Source of the DNA: CAZWVA01 sp964636885
Lineage (GTDB): Bacteria; Desulfobacterota_D; UBA1144; Nemesobacterales; CSP1-2
Length of the DNA stretch: 62,933 nt
Assembly (NCBI GenBank): GCA_964636885.1
Contig: CAZWVA010000008.1
Location: forward strand, 1 to 62,933
Direction: 5' to 3'
Part shown: one piece after another, positions 1-8,702 of the stretch
Numbering within the stretch: the stretch's first letter is position 1
How the letters are laid out: each line of letters begins with the position of its first letter
Notes under the pieces: generated by a model
Database searches by the model: none
The model's input: the letters and a program-made list of their open reading frames with translations, nothing else
What the model was told of the DNA's origin: nothing
Made by a program: the position numbers and the translations under genes

Positions 1-801
1 AGCTATATAAAGAAGCCTGCCTATATTGTTTGCATCCTCATCACGGGCAAAAGTAGTTGTTTCTAACCCATCAGGGCTATTAACAGAGGTGCTTAACTCT
101 GCAAACCAAGAAAGTGGGAGAAGAAAATTAAACTCTACGCCTACTGGGTTTAGATGTTCTCCCAGAAAAGCGGAAGAGACAAGGGGAACCGTTACAAAGT
201 CCTGAAACTCTCTATGCTGGAGATTGATCCTTCCGAATTTGCTCCTCATCAGGCCTCCTCTTATCTGTAGGTTTAGTGGAAGGGTTGCAAGGGATGTGAA
301 ATAGGCCTCCTCTATCTCAAACTCATCTCGTCTCAAAGCTAAAAAGGCATCCGCTCTAAAGTAGGGATCTATTGCGGCCTGAACCCCGAGTTCGACCTCC
401 TGGAGGTTAATACCCGTCTTTTCGGGATCTACATCCGTGTGTACGATCGGATCGTCCGTGGAGAAATACGCCCCGCTAAACGTTCCGATAAGGCTTATAT
501 CGGGGTTGAGGCTCTGAACGATTCTCCGAAGGGCTCCCTCCTCCTTGGATGGGGAAGGAGCCTCCGTAATCGCCCTTTCTATCTCCTTTTCTTCCTTTTG
601 TCTTTGTGCCTCTTCTTCGAGTTTTTTATTCTTTTCTTCGAGCTCGTCTAGTTTCCTCTGCATGATTTCCATCTGCTGGCGGAGCTCCTGTATCTGTTTC
701 TTTATATCCTCTTTCTCTTCGCCCCGGACCTCTTTATAGATAATCAGTGAAAAAACCAAAAAGGTGGGGAAAAATATAGCAACAAACCTTTTAATCCTCA
801 T
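1..801 (-). CDS. Outer-membrane beta-barrel (porin/receptor-like), partial
   Basis: The gene is cut by the left window edge; 267 codons are visible, starting at ATG 801 with the ribosome site GGAGG nine bases upstream. Residues 1-19 form a hydrophobic signal/anchor (IKRFVAIFFPTFLVFSLII). Residues 22-65 are a charged coiled coil rich in Glu, Gln and Lys (KKQIQELRQQ, LDELEEKNKK). From about residue 90 the protein shows alternating strands of barrel type (LNPDISLIGTFSGAYF, LNLQIRGGLMRSKFGRIN). This arrangement of signal, coiled coil and barrel starting with an NPDIS-like motif matches a family usually annotated as zinc-regulated or TonB-dependent outer-membrane receptor-like. The family match is from memory; no plug domain is visible. 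The substrate is unknown. It is probably an outer-membrane channel. Confidence 0.7.
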   Translation of the reverse strand, partial: MRIKRFVAIFFPTFLVFSLIIYKEVRGEEKEDIKKQIQELRQQMEIMQRKLDELEEKNKKLEEEAQRQKEEKEIERAITEAPSPSKEEGALRRIVQSLNPDISLIGTFSGAYFSTDDPIVHTDVDPEKTGINLQEVELGVQAAIDPYFRADAFLALRRDEFEIEEAYFTSLATLPLNLQIRGGLMRSKFGRINLQHREFQDFVTVPLVSSAFLGEHLNPVGVEFNFLLPLSWFAELSTSVNSPDGLETTTFARDEDANNIGRLLYIA

Positions 802-888
802 GATTCACCTCCAAAGAGTATTAGTAGCTACGAAAAAAGTAGTCGAATGATTGCCTTTTGATTTGGGGATTGTTTATTATGGAACTGC

Positions 889-1230
889 CTATATAATTGG
901 AGGCGAACGAGGGGATTTTTCTGATATTAAAGATAAGGAAGGAATTAGAATATCAAAATTTAAAAAGCCTATTAGAGTCCCAAAATAGTTGTAATTAAGG
1001 GTACTAATCGCATCGTGTGGTTTAACGTTTCCGCCAAGACGGCACGCCGAACAGAGTTCAGTGGAATGGTTTGAATACGCCGATTTTGATTGAGAGAACC
1101 CTTTAGGAGAAGAAATACTTAAATAAATGGCATGGCTATGAAGGCTTAAAGAGAGGACTAAAAAGAGGACTAATCCCAGAATGGACACCACTGGAAACCC
1201 ATCTCTTTTTGTCCTCCATTCGGCTTTCAT
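889..1230 (-). CDS. Possible small exported protein (doubtful)
   Basis: A 113-codon frame opens five bases after the stop of the SDR gene, in the same direction. Its N-terminus carries a strongly hydrophobic stretch (residues 14-33, VVSILGLVLFLVLSLSLHSH) that would fit a signal peptide, and there is a CSAC motif near residue 41. I recognise no family, see no clear ribosome site, and the C-terminal half is low in complexity. It may be non-coding. The rest of 802-1235 shows no other gene or clear promoter. Confidence 0.2.
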   Translation of the reverse strand: MKAEWRTKRDGFPVVSILGLVLFLVLSLSLHSHAIYLSISSPKGFSQSKSAYSNHSTELCSACRLGGNVKPHDAISTLNYNYFGTLIGFLNFDILIPSLSLISEKSPRSPPII

Positions 1231-1235
1231 CTCAG

Positions 1236-2000
1236 TTACTTTGCAATCCAGCCTCCGTCTACGGAGAGCATGGTACCCGTCATAAACTCTACATTATCAT
1301 CGCAGAGGAACAAAACGGCGTGTGCGATCTCCTCTGGTTTTCCAAATCTTCCAAGCGACTGGGTGATCGGTTGCAGGGATTTCAAAAATCCCTCGGCGGT
1401 TGGCACTTCGTTAAGGAAACCCTCAACCATCGGGGTCATAATCGTTCCGGGACATATTCCGTTTACGCGTATCCCTTTGTCCGCATACTCTAGGGCCATG
1501 CTCCTTGTAAGCTGTGTAATCGCGCCTTTTGAGGCGTTATAGGCGGCGGCACCGGGAATCGCTTTCAGTCCTAGTACCGATGAGTTATTCACAATACAGC
1601 CCTTCCCCTGTTTCAGCATGTGAGGGATCGTGTATTTGGACATGAGGTAGGTCCCCCTTACATTTATATTAAACACATTGTCCCAGTCCTCCGTTCGTGT
1701 TTCGTGCGTTATACCCAGAGGAAGGACACCAGCATTGTTAAAGAGTATATCAATACGACCGTATTTGTTGATTGTATAACTAACGGCCTCTTTACAATCC
1801 TCTTCCTTTGAAACGTCACTTACAATATAGTCAATCTCTAGTCCTTCCTTCTTTGCCTCTTCTACGGTTTCCTTCAATGTTTTCTCCGTACGCCCCGTGA
1901 TTACGACCCTTGCTCCCTCTTTTGCAAATAGTATGGCGGTTGCTTTTCCAATCCCCAGGCTTCCACCGGTAATAAGAGCTACCTTATCTTTTAGCTTCAT
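1236..2000 (-). CDS. Short-chain dehydrogenase/reductase (SDR)
   Basis: A classical SDR oxidoreductase of 254 residues with an NAD(P)-binding Rossmann fold. The glycine-rich motif TGGSLGIG lies at residues 11-18, the structural NNAG motif near residue 89, and the catalytic Ser and YNASK (Tyr-x-x-x-Lys) lie near residues 140-160. The PG motif that follows (VNGICPGTIMTPM) is also typical. Length is standard. The family includes FabG and many glucose/alcohol dehydrogenases; the substrate cannot be read from sequence, and no neighbouring fatty-acid genes support a FabG call. The gene starts at ATG 2000 and is followed by the zinc-ribbon gene upstream on the same strand, 87 bases away. Confidence 0.9.
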   Translation of the reverse strand: MKLKDKVALITGGSLGIGKATAILFAKEGARVVITGRTEKTLKETVEEAKKEGLEIDYIVSDVSKEEDCKEAVSYTINKYGRIDILFNNAGVLPLGITHETRTEDWDNVFNINVRGTYLMSKYTIPHMLKQGKGCIVNNSSVLGLKAIPGAAAYNASKGAITQLTRSMALEYADKGIRVNGICPGTIMTPMVEGFLNEVPTAEGFLKSLQPITQSLGRFGKPEEIAHAVLFLCDDNVEFMTGTMLSVDGGWIAK

Positions 2001-2087
2001 CGGATGAGCACCTCTCTTTTGATTTTTTTGAGATTATAAAATAGACCGTTTTCCTTATCAAGAATGAAAGACAGGATATTCGAGGGG

Positions 2088-3410
2088 TCATTGTTCTAGG
2101 TCCGATTTCTCAAAGCCGGCAACGTTAATCCTATATTTTAAGCCCAGTATTTTGCTCTCCGAGGGGAAAATGGTGAAGAAAGGAACCGACTCGCCGGGTT
2201 CAATACCGTAGTTAAGTCCAGCGAGCTTTTTGGGGTTATCAAAATCTATATCACCGTTTTTTCTGTTGAGTTTTTGCATCATATCTTCAAGTGGTAGGGT
2301 TTTAAGTTCATCTTCAGTAAAGGTATTACCCGCATAAACGACCTGTTTGAAGAGGGTTCTTCCGTCGCTTATGAATTCGCTCTTGATTCTTACATAGCTC
2401 ACAACGTACTTGGATCGATTGGTGATATTTCCAGAAACCACGTAAATAAGCCCGTTTCTCGTGCTTATCCATCTGTTTAAAAGATCGGATACTACGACAT
2501 CGCTTCCTGTATCTTCGATAAGCTTTAGTGGGATCCTAGATAGTATAGAGCTACTGATCATATTGATTCTCTCTTGTTCAATAAGCCCCTGATTTGCCAG
2601 AATCACAGCCGAAGCGCCGATCATTGTGATCAAGACGGAAACCATGATAAGAGCGTAGAGGAGTTTCTTTATTCTATGTCTACCTACTCCTCTCGTTGGC
2701 TTTGGGATGTATCCGTAATTTAAAGGAGCGGAAGACGGTCTTGAGGTGTCTTTTTTGGTAATCAGGAGCCTTTCACTGTCTATCGTAAGCGTGTTTGACT
2801 TGGATTCGATAGAGACTCCGGCTCCAAACCTGTCTTCTTGTACGGGCTCATGTCTTTCTGATGAGGTGAAGTCTATTTCCTCAGGCGTTTCCTCAAACAA
2901 CCTTGGGGAAACGACTGGATTCTCTTCTGGCTCGGTTTCTATAACGAGTTTTTCCCAGTTGAATTCTGAGTGTTTTTCTTTCTTCCCGATTCCTAGGTCT
3001 TTTTCCGTTCTAAGGTCGAATCTCTCTTCGTCTTTCTTGGCTTTAGTAATGCTAACGAATTCCTCCCAGTTGATTCCGTCTATTGGTTCTTTCCGTGATA
3101 TCAGTGGTTCGAAATGGATTCCTTCTCCCGCTTCCGTTTCTTCTATACTTGGAGAAGGGTCACCATGTTCGGAATCCTCTGTCCTTTCCTCGTATGTTTT
3201 AACGGAAGAATCCTTCGGTTCAAACCCCTTTTCTTCTTTTACAATGTCGGGTTTAGGGTAAGTAGGCTGGGTTCTAGATTCGCTATCCTGTTTCTTCTCG
3301 ACGAAAAAGGTGTTTCCGCACCTTGAGCACCTTACCCTGTTGCCGGGTGGTTTAATCAGCGAATCGTCTATCTTAAATTTCCTGTTACATTGCTCACATT
3401 GAATTATCAT
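2088..3410 (-). CDS. Zinc-ribbon (MJ0042-type) membrane protein with DUF3426 tail
   Basis: 440 residues. The N-terminus holds two CxxC knuckles (CEQC at residue 5 and CSRC at residue 28), the MJ0042/zinc_ribbon_5 motif commonly found at the start of DUF3426 proteins. A long acidic, low-complexity linker (about residues 45-245) follows. One transmembrane helix lies near residues 250-272 (LLYALIMVSVLITMIGASAVIL). A C-terminal domain contains the DUF3426-like pattern of a folded extracytoplasmic domain (NRSKYVVSYVRIKSEF, GIEPGESVPFFTIF). It is likely an inner-membrane protein with a cytoplasmic zinc finger. The family role is not established. The gene is divergent from the sigma factor at 3732. 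Confidence 0.8.
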   Translation of the reverse strand: MIIQCEQCNRKFKIDDSLIKPPGNRVRCSRCGNTFFVEKKQDSESRTQPTYPKPDIVKEEKGFEPKDSSVKTYEERTEDSEHGDPSPSIEETEAGEGIHFEPLISRKEPIDGINWEEFVSITKAKKDEERFDLRTEKDLGIGKKEKHSEFNWEKLVIETEPEENPVVSPRLFEETPEEIDFTSSERHEPVQEDRFGAGVSIESKSNTLTIDSERLLITKKDTSRPSSAPLNYGYIPKPTRGVGRHRIKKLLYALIMVSVLITMIGASAVILANQGLIEQERINMISSSILSRIPLKLIEDTGSDVVVSDLLNRWISTRNGLIYVVSGNITNRSKYVVSYVRIKSEFISDGRTLFKQVVYAGNTFTEDELKTLPLEDMMQKLNRKNGDIDFDNPKKLAGLNYGIEPGESVPFFTIFPSESKILGLKYRINVAGFEKSDLEQ

Positions 3411-3688
3411 ATTATTAAACAGGTTAGAAAAAAACGTCTTCAGTCTTATCCTAGACCTACAAAAAAGTTAAAGCCTTATTTTATCGAAGTCAAGGTTGAT
3501 GGTATTGGATATTACACCCCAGAACATTACAAATCCCTACGGATAATGAAGCGGTTATTAGGGGTTTACAAGGTATCCTCTGACAAATTTTGTCTATCGG
3601 ATTTCCCCAACCGCCGGAAAGCGCCAATAAGTTTAGGCGAGACTAACAATTCATAAACGATATCAACAGATTAAACGGACTCTGATTA
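3411..3688. other. Divergent intergenic region
   Basis: AT-rich spacer between the zinc-ribbon gene (leftward) and the sigma-factor gene (rightward). I see no convincing gene in it. An open frame at 3390-3656 overlaps the neighbouring gene's start and has no coding character. The only clear element lies at its right end, the sigma-54-type promoter annotated separately. Confidence 0.5.
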
Positions 3689-3704
3689 TGGCACAAATAT
3701 TGCT
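3689..3704 (+). promoter_or_regulatory. Sigma-54 (-24/-12) promoter
   Basis: TGGCAC, five bases, then TTGCT: the GG (3690-3691) and GC (3702-3703) doublets are ten bases apart, exactly as the RpoN consensus requires. The expected transcription start is near 3715, leaving a very short leader before the GGAGG ribosome site at 3718-3722 and the ATG at 3732. The match is visible in the sequence; use by sigma-54 is inferred. Confidence 0.75.
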
Positions 3705-3731
3705 ACACTATCCGTGCGGAGGTACCTAAAA

Positions 3732-4919
3732 ATGGTGCAAGACAACCTAATAGAAGCGTTTGATATTCTTTCTATTGATAACCTCGTAGTAGTGGAAGAC
3801 GGCTTAATTGACCGAAATAAGACGATCTCTCAGGATGACGGTGCTTCCACAAATAACAATACTCAGAGAGCGATTTCAGAGGACGATTATAGGGTCCTTC
3901 AATCCTATTTTAAAGAGGTAGGAACGGAGACCCTTCTTGGTCCCAATGATGAGATTGAAATCTCTATTAAAATAAAGAAATACGAAGCGAAGGCTAAAGA
4001 GATACGGTCTCTACTCGATAAAATCACAGCGCAGGGTAGAAATGGACATGAAAGACACCCCCTTCATTCTAATAATGGATTGTCAAAAAGGTTAAAGGAT
4101 TCCGCAAAGAGATCCACAAACGACCCGTATATCTCTCCAAAGAGGATACAGAGGCTTTCCGCTCTTATGAGAGCCTATTCGAAAAAAGCAAAGGCATTTA
4201 AGGATAGGTTTGTAAAGGCCAATCTTAGGCTCGTTATAAGCATAGCTAAAAAGTATATGGGCCGCGGGCTTCCCCTTGCCGATCTTATTCAAGAGGGGAA
4301 TATAGGTCTTATTAAGGCAGTGGAGAAATTCGATCATTCGAAAGGATATAGATTCTCAACATACGCTTCCTGGTGGATAATCCAGAGCATTTCTCGCTCC
4401 CTTTTTGATCAGACAAGGGTTATAAGGGTACCGATTCGGGTACTCGAACAGGCAAACAAGGTTTATAAGACAACCACAATGCTTCAAAATGAAAACGGCG
4501 AGGTTCCCAATATAGATGAGATCGCACATCAGTCAGGGCTCACTATACAGAAGGTAAAAAAGGTGATGAATGCAACCTCAACAAGCATGATATACCTGGA
4601 TGCACCGAGCGTGGGCTCGGAGGATGATAGGACTACCCTTATCGATTTTATCCCCGATAGCGGTCTTCCCACCGATTCGCTCATAGCGAGGGCTACTATG
4701 AATGAAAAGATAAAGGAGGCGCTTTCGGCCCTTAACGACAGAGAGGAAGAGATTCTCAGGATGAGGTTTGGGATTGGCTACGATAGTTCTTACACACTCG
4801 ATGAGATTGGAAATCACTACAGGCTTACAAGGGAGCGCATAAGACAAATAGAGAGGCGCGCCCTTAGAAAGCTCAAACAACTCGAGGTCGGAGCGTTACT
4901 CAGGGATTTCATAGAATGA
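3732..4919 (+). CDS. RNA polymerase sigma factor, sigma-70 family group 2
   Basis: A 395-residue sigma factor. Region 1.2 lies near residues 60-95 (YFKEVGTETLLGP). Region 2 is around residues 155-235, with the core-binding DLIQEGNIGL and the -10/melting segment STYASWWIIQS. Region 3 follows, and region 4 is at the C-terminus with the helix-turn-helix TLDEIGNHYRLTRERIRQIE. No region 1.1 is present, so it is group-2 (RpoS/SigB-like) rather than a typical long RpoD. I chose ATG 3732 over the earlier GTG at 3714 because GGAGG lies nine bases before the ATG and the predicted sigma-54 transcript starts about at the GTG. The 127-residue gene downstream overlaps its stop by four bases. Oddity: the residue before the conserved Gln of region 2.4 is Ile, where Arg, His or Thr is usual. 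It is paralogous to the factor at 58989-60176. Confidence 0.93.
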   Translation: MVQDNLIEAFDILSIDNLVVVEDGLIDRNKTISQDDGASTNNNTQRAISEDDYRVLQSYFKEVGTETLLGPNDEIEISIKIKKYEAKAKEIRSLLDKITAQGRNGHERHPLHSNNGLSKRLKDSAKRSTNDPYISPKRIQRLSALMRAYSKKAKAFKDRFVKANLRLVISIAKKYMGRGLPLADLIQEGNIGLIKAVEKFDHSKGYRFSTYASWWIIQSISRSLFDQTRVIRVPIRVLEQANKVYKTTTMLQNENGEVPNIDEIAHQSGLTIQKVKKVMNATSTSMIYLDAPSVGSEDDRTTLIDFIPDSGLPTDSLIARATMNEKIKEALSALNDREEEILRMRFGIGYDSSYTLDEIGNHYRLTRERIRQIERRALRKLKQLEVGALLRDFIE

Positions 4920-5299
4920 TAGATCAACTCGTTTATCATTTCTACTATATATTTGCAAAGCCCGACTATATGGAGGGTGGAGAGAATATATATGATCCCA
5001 AGTACATTACAAAGCTCTTGGGGAAAAAGGTGCTTAATGGAAGGGCGTTTTTCTATTTCAAGAACAGAAGCGATTACATATCCCTATTTGCGAACGGACA
5101 GATGAATGTAAGGGGTGAAGAGGGGATGTTTAGACCCTGGGGAGGCTCAGAATTTAAGGATCTAAAACCCCAGACTCTGTTTGAGGAACTTGAAGAAGAG
5201 ATAGCAAAAATAAAGGTTCCTCTATCGGCGGATGGAATGGGTTATTACTTTGATACCTATAGTGAGTTCATAAACTGGCTTACGGAAAAAGGGGTTTAG
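4916..5299 (+). CDS. Unknown 127-residue protein coupled to the sigma factor
   Basis: The start ATG overlaps the sigma gene's TGA (ATGA), so it is translationally coupled and very likely made together with that factor. The protein is soluble, with no signal or membrane helix, and rich in aromatic residues (VYHFYYIFAKPDY, FFYFKNRSDY, GYYFDTYSEF). I recognise no family. Its position fits a protein that modulates the sigma factor, but nothing in the sequence shows this. It ends just before the convergent LLM-class gene. Confidence 0.75.
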   Translation: MIDQLVYHFYYIFAKPDYMEGGENIYDPKYITKLLGKKVLNGRAFFYFKNRSDYISLFANGQMNVRGEEGMFRPWGGSEFKDLKPQTLFEELEEEIAKIKVPLSADGMGYYFDTYSEFINWLTEKGV

Positions 5300-5328
5300 G
5301 CCGATTCATGGATTCTCTTTTTTGTGCT

Positions 5329-6324
5329 TTAATTCTTTGGTGCGAGTTCAACGATCGTTTCTTTAACGGTATCACGAGTGGTTTTAGGCGGAAATATGAG
5401 TATACATAGATCGGCTCCTGCCAACTTAAATCTTTCTAGTCTTTTTCTTCCCTCATCTCCGTTTCCAAAAACCGCAAACGCATCGAGCATCCTATCGCTT
5501 ACACCCTCGATTGCCTGGGTTTTGCTTCCCCTCTTCCATGCCTCGGCAATGAGGTTTGCTTCATCCGAGAATCCGTATCGGCTTATCGCTTTATAGTAAA
5601 ATGTCCCCATGCCTCCTACGTAATAGGCTATGTGTTCGCGGATCACTCTTTTCGATAGCTCGATCTCTTTAGAGATGCAGGCTGGGATGTATGGACATAC
5701 CGTGATTTGGTTTACACCCCTTTCCTTGGCTTCTGCTATAAACCCTTCTTTAGTACGTTGGATGTGTTCCTTTGGAACGAGAAAGGGGATCCATCCATCG
5801 GCGATGCTACCCGTAAGCCTGATGCCTTTGGGGCCAAGAGAGGCGATATAAATCGGTATATCTTTTCTTGGCGGTGTAAACTGAAGACGGAAGTTCTTTA
5901 ACTTGAATATATCTCCTTCATAGTCTACCCTCTCTCCGCTTAATATCATCCTTATGATTTCTACGTATTCCTTTATTCTCTCAAGTGGTTTTTCGAACTT
6001 CATTCCGTGCCAGTCCTCTATGACGATGGGGCCACTCGTACCGAGTCCAAGGATCATCCTTCCTTCTGAGATCTCATCCAGTGTTGCGATGGTCTGGGCT
6101 ATGGTGGCAGGAGTCCTACTAAACACAGAAACGATTCCCGTGCCGAGCTTAACCTTCTTGGTATTCAGGGCAAGAAGGGTGAGAAGGGAAAAAGCGTCTC
6201 TCCCCCACATCTCCGGAACCCATATGGAGTCGTAGTTTAGCTCCTCTACGAGCCTTGCTATCTCTATCAGTTCTGCCTTGGTGACATTGCTCCAATAGGG
6301 GATTACGATACCCGATTTAGACAT
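5329..6324 (-). CDS. LLM-class (luciferase-like) flavin/F420-dependent oxidoreductase
   Basis: 331 residues with the bacterial-luciferase TIM-barrel pattern: an N-terminal strand followed by the segment YDSIWVPEMWGRDAF, the central TVAT-like helix (TIAQTIATLDEISEGRMILGLGTSG) that carries the glycine-rich cofactor-binding loop, and the late motif PIYIASLGPKGIRLTGSIADGWIP. The family transfers hydride from F420H2 or reduced flavin; which cofactor and substrate apply cannot be read from the sequence. ATG 6324 is preceded by GGAG. It stands alone, convergent with the preceding gene and divergent from the GT9 gene. Confidence 0.85.
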   Translation of the reverse strand: MSKSGIVIPYWSNVTKAELIEIARLVEELNYDSIWVPEMWGRDAFSLLTLLALNTKKVKLGTGIVSVFSRTPATIAQTIATLDEISEGRMILGLGTSGPIVIEDWHGMKFEKPLERIKEYVEIIRMILSGERVDYEGDIFKLKNFRLQFTPPRKDIPIYIASLGPKGIRLTGSIADGWIPFLVPKEHIQRTKEGFIAEAKERGVNQITVCPYIPACISKEIELSKRVIREHIAYYVGGMGTFYYKAISRYGFSDEANLIAEAWKRGSKTQAIEGVSDRMLDAFAVFGNGDEGRKRLERFKLAGADLCILIFPPKTTRDTVKETIVELAPKN

Positions 6325-6427
6325 AGCGCTTCTCCTTTGCCTTCCATTTAATTATTACCGTTTGAGTGGGAAAATGGAATAAGCAACGAATTGCTTTTAG
6401 GGCCGTGCTCAGGACAATAACTATAAA

Positions 6428-7582
6428 ATGAACCGGAAGATAGAGTGCTTAAAGAGGTTTGATAGGATCGTGGGTGGGTTGGTTTGCTCTACGGCAAAAA
6501 TCCTAGTAAAACCAAAGAAGAGCAAAGGCTCACTAAATCAGAGCGCTTCGGCAGGGCCTTTGTTTATGGAAAATACGAAGATCCTCGTTATCCGTCCGGG
6601 TGGAATTGGGGATGCCGTTCTTCTATACCCTGCTTTAAAGGAACTGAGGAGGGGTTTTAAAAACGCAGAAATCAGCGTTCTTGCGGAAAAGAGAAACGCT
6701 GGGATATTAAAGGGGTGTCCCTATATAAGTAACCTGTTTCTCTACGATTCTCTTCCACTTGGGCTTTTTGGTGTTCTTCGGGGGCACTACGATATAGCGA
6801 TTGACACGGAGCAATGGCACCGACTCAGTGCCGCAATCTCTTACCTAACCGGGGCTCCAATGAGGGTTGGATTTGCGACAAATGAAAGAGAGGGGCTTTT
6901 TACACATCCCGTTCCTTATAGCCACGATGACTATGAGGTCAATAGCTTCTTAAATCTGGTTTCTGTGATTACTGAGGAGAAATACGATTTTAATGGGGAG
7001 GAGCCATTTATCCCCCTCGATCCAGATCTCATTTCAAGGATCATGCCCCCCATCCTGGAATTTAGAAAGAGATGGAGAGCCGTTGTAGGTATTTTCCCTG
7101 GAGCAACGGTTCCTGAGAGGAGATGGGGAATAAGCAGATTTGCCGGGCTTTCAAAGGGGCTTATCCGTGAAGGCATTGGGACAGTTATAGTTGGCGGTAG
7201 GGATGATCTTAGGGAGACGGAAAGACTCGAAGAAGCAGTTGGAAGGGGTAGCGTCCTTAGTTTTGTTGGAAGGACGTCCCTTATGGAGACCGCAGCGGTG
7301 ATCTCTGGGGTTGATTTATTCGTAACCTGTGATACGGGGCTTATGCACGTTGCCTACGGTGTCGGAACCCCGACGGTTTCGCTTTTTGGCGCGGGGATTC
7401 AAAGGAAATGGGCTCCAATCGGAAAACACCATATCGCTTTAAACAAAGGGCTTCCCTGCAGTCCCTGTACGAGATTTGGCTATACTCCTAGATGCCCATA
7501 CGGTATTAAATGCCTGAGCGATATAACTGTTGACGAAGTGAAGGAGGCGGTATTAAGACTATTATCCATGTGCGGAAAGTAG
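6428..7582 (+). CDS. Glycosyltransferase family 9 (heptosyltransferase-like)
   Basis: 384 residues with the two-domain GT-B fold of ADP-heptose:LPS heptosyltransferases. Motifs: LVIRPGGIGDAVLLYPAL near residue 53 (N-terminal GT9 signature), GIFPGATVPERRW near residue 222 (nucleotide-sugar binding), and CDTGLMHVAYGVGTPTVSLFG near residue 300 (second GT9 signature). A Cys-rich tail (CSPCTRFGYTPRCPYG) is typical of a GT9 subgroup. The first 46 residues (LKRFDRIVGGLVC) precede the catalytic core but resemble an N-terminal extension seen in some homologues, so I keep ATG 6428. The role is probably addition of a sugar to LPS core or another surface glycan. The stop codon sits inside the stem of the terminator that follows. 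Confidence 0.88.
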   Translation: MNRKIECLKRFDRIVGGLVCSTAKILVKPKKSKGSLNQSASAGPLFMENTKILVIRPGGIGDAVLLYPALKELRRGFKNAEISVLAEKRNAGILKGCPYISNLFLYDSLPLGLFGVLRGHYDIAIDTEQWHRLSAAISYLTGAPMRVGFATNEREGLFTHPVPYSHDDYEVNSFLNLVSVITEEKYDFNGEEPFIPLDPDLISRIMPPILEFRKRWRAVVGIFPGATVPERRWGISRFAGLSKGLIREGIGTVIVGGRDDLRETERLEEAVGRGSVLSFVGRTSLMETAAVISGVDLFVTCDTGLMHVAYGVGTPTVSLFGAGIQRKWAPIGKHHIALNKGLPCSPCTRFGYTPRCPYGIKCLSDITVDEVKEAVLRLLSMCGK

Positions 7583-7614
7583 AGACACGCCATTGTGACG
7601 TGTTTCTACTTTCC
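7574..7614. terminator. Bidirectional stem-loop between convergent genes
   Basis: A 16-bp stem with one G-T pair (7574-7589 with 7599-7614) closes a nine-base loop. Each outer arm ends in A/T-rich flanks. It lies between the convergent GT9 and nitroreductase genes and includes the GT9 stop codon, so it can end transcription from both sides. The U-tract is weak. Confidence 0.65.
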
Positions 7615-7630
7615 TTAGATGTCATTTCCT

Positions 7631-8524
7631 CTAACCTTCTACACCCCTTTCTAGAAGAACCTCGGGTGGTGGGAGTTCTCCGTAGTAAGGCGAGGATTCC
7701 TCGTAAAGGGCCTTTATATGGGATTTAGGCATATCGGGAAGCTCCTCGGATAATCCGAACATCCTGCAGACGAACTTTACCTCTTCGTCTCTTCCCGGAA
7801 GCGGATCCATTGGCTGGATCATCTTTCTCCTTTTAAGTTCTTCTTTGACCTCCGGGTCTTCTTTTAAGGGGTTTCCGTATTCGTTTAGGTGAAATAGCCT
7901 ATCGAAACGTTTTCTCGGTCTCTGTCCCGGAGACTCGGCTGGGTACCCAACGGCCATAAGCCATATGGGAACGATGTTTTCAGGAACCCCTAAAACCTTT
8001 GGGAACTCAGATGGCTTTCTTCCGGTTGCAAGAAGACAGCATCCAAGACCGAGTTCTGTTGCAACGAGCATGGCATTTGCTATGGCCTGTCCGGCCTCGA
8101 TTCTAAGGAGCGCTTCCGTTCTCTCTCGAGGGAAGCTCATAAGACGTGGATAGGTTACCTCTGTAAGTAGCTTGTATGTCCAGCCGTGGGCCGCAGTTAC
8201 CGCCCTTGCAGGAAATAGAACCGCAAAGGACTGAACGAGTTCCTTATACCACGCATCGAGGTTCAAGAGCCATGCGATAACAATCGGGGCCTGGCGCAGG
8301 TGTATCTCATTAAACGGTGAAGCGCATTCTATAATCCTCTCAAACTTCTCTTGTGGATACGTTCTTTTATCAATCACTATCGCCTCAGTCGAGCCACAGT
8401 TGCCCTGACATGAGGCGTATCTGGCGGCTTGTAGCATCATCTGGATCTTCCATTCTTCTACGGGCTTCCAGGGCTTATAAAACCTTATACTCCTCCTCGA
8501 TCCTATTGCTTCCATTAGCTCCAT
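7631..8524 (-). CDS. Nitroreductase-family flavoprotein
   Basis: The N-terminus MELMEAIGSRRSIRFYKP is the standard nitroreductase opening, with the FMN-binding RRSIR. A mid-protein segment (ANAMLVATELGLGCCLLATG) and a late PIWLMAVGYPAE fit the fold that binds FMN and NAD(P)H. It is about 298 residues from this start, with a C-terminal extension of some 80 residues beyond the usual 200-220. I chose ATG 8524 rather than the earlier in-frame ATG at 8593 because AAGGAGG lies eight bases before it and a clear promoter occupies 8553-8581. The substrate is unknown. Confidence 0.85.
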   Translation of the reverse strand: MELMEAIGSRRSIRFYKPWKPVEEWKIQMMLQAARYASCQGNCGSTEAIVIDKRTYPQEKFERIIECASPFNEIHLRQAPIVIAWLLNLDAWYKELVQSFAVLFPARAVTAAHGWTYKLLTEVTYPRLMSFPRERTEALLRIEAGQAIANAMLVATELGLGCCLLATGRKPSEFPKVLGVPENIVPIWLMAVGYPAESPGQRPRKRFDRLFHLNEYGNPLKEDPEVKEELKRRKMIQPMDPLPGRDEEVKFVCRMFGLSEELPDMPKSHIKALYEESSPYYGELPPPEVLLERGVEG

Positions 8525-8552
8525 TGTGCTTACCTCCTTATCTTTTCTAACA

Positions 8553-8581
8553 ATTAAAGCGATTTTTGGTTTTGTTGTCAA
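8553..8581 (-). promoter_or_regulatory. Sigma-70 promoter of the nitroreductase gene
   Basis: On the minus strand TTGACA (8576-8581), a 17-base spacer and TTTAAT (8553-8558). It lies 29 bases upstream of the chosen ATG and overlaps the upstream part of the longer reading frame, which supports the shorter start. Confidence 0.7.
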
Positions 8582-8702
8582 GGTGGTATCCATTCATGCG
8601 TAGCTCGAAACCAACGGTAATAGTGGATTTGAATGGACCCACGATTACACGTTGCGCTTAATAGATCGTATGGAGAGGTGACTCGTCCTACCGGTTCGCC
8701 CT

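Noticed and set aside
3714..3731. GTG 3714 as start of the sigma-factor gene
   Set aside because: It would fall at the predicted transcription start; the ATG at 3732 has a GGAGG ribosome site nine bases ahead.
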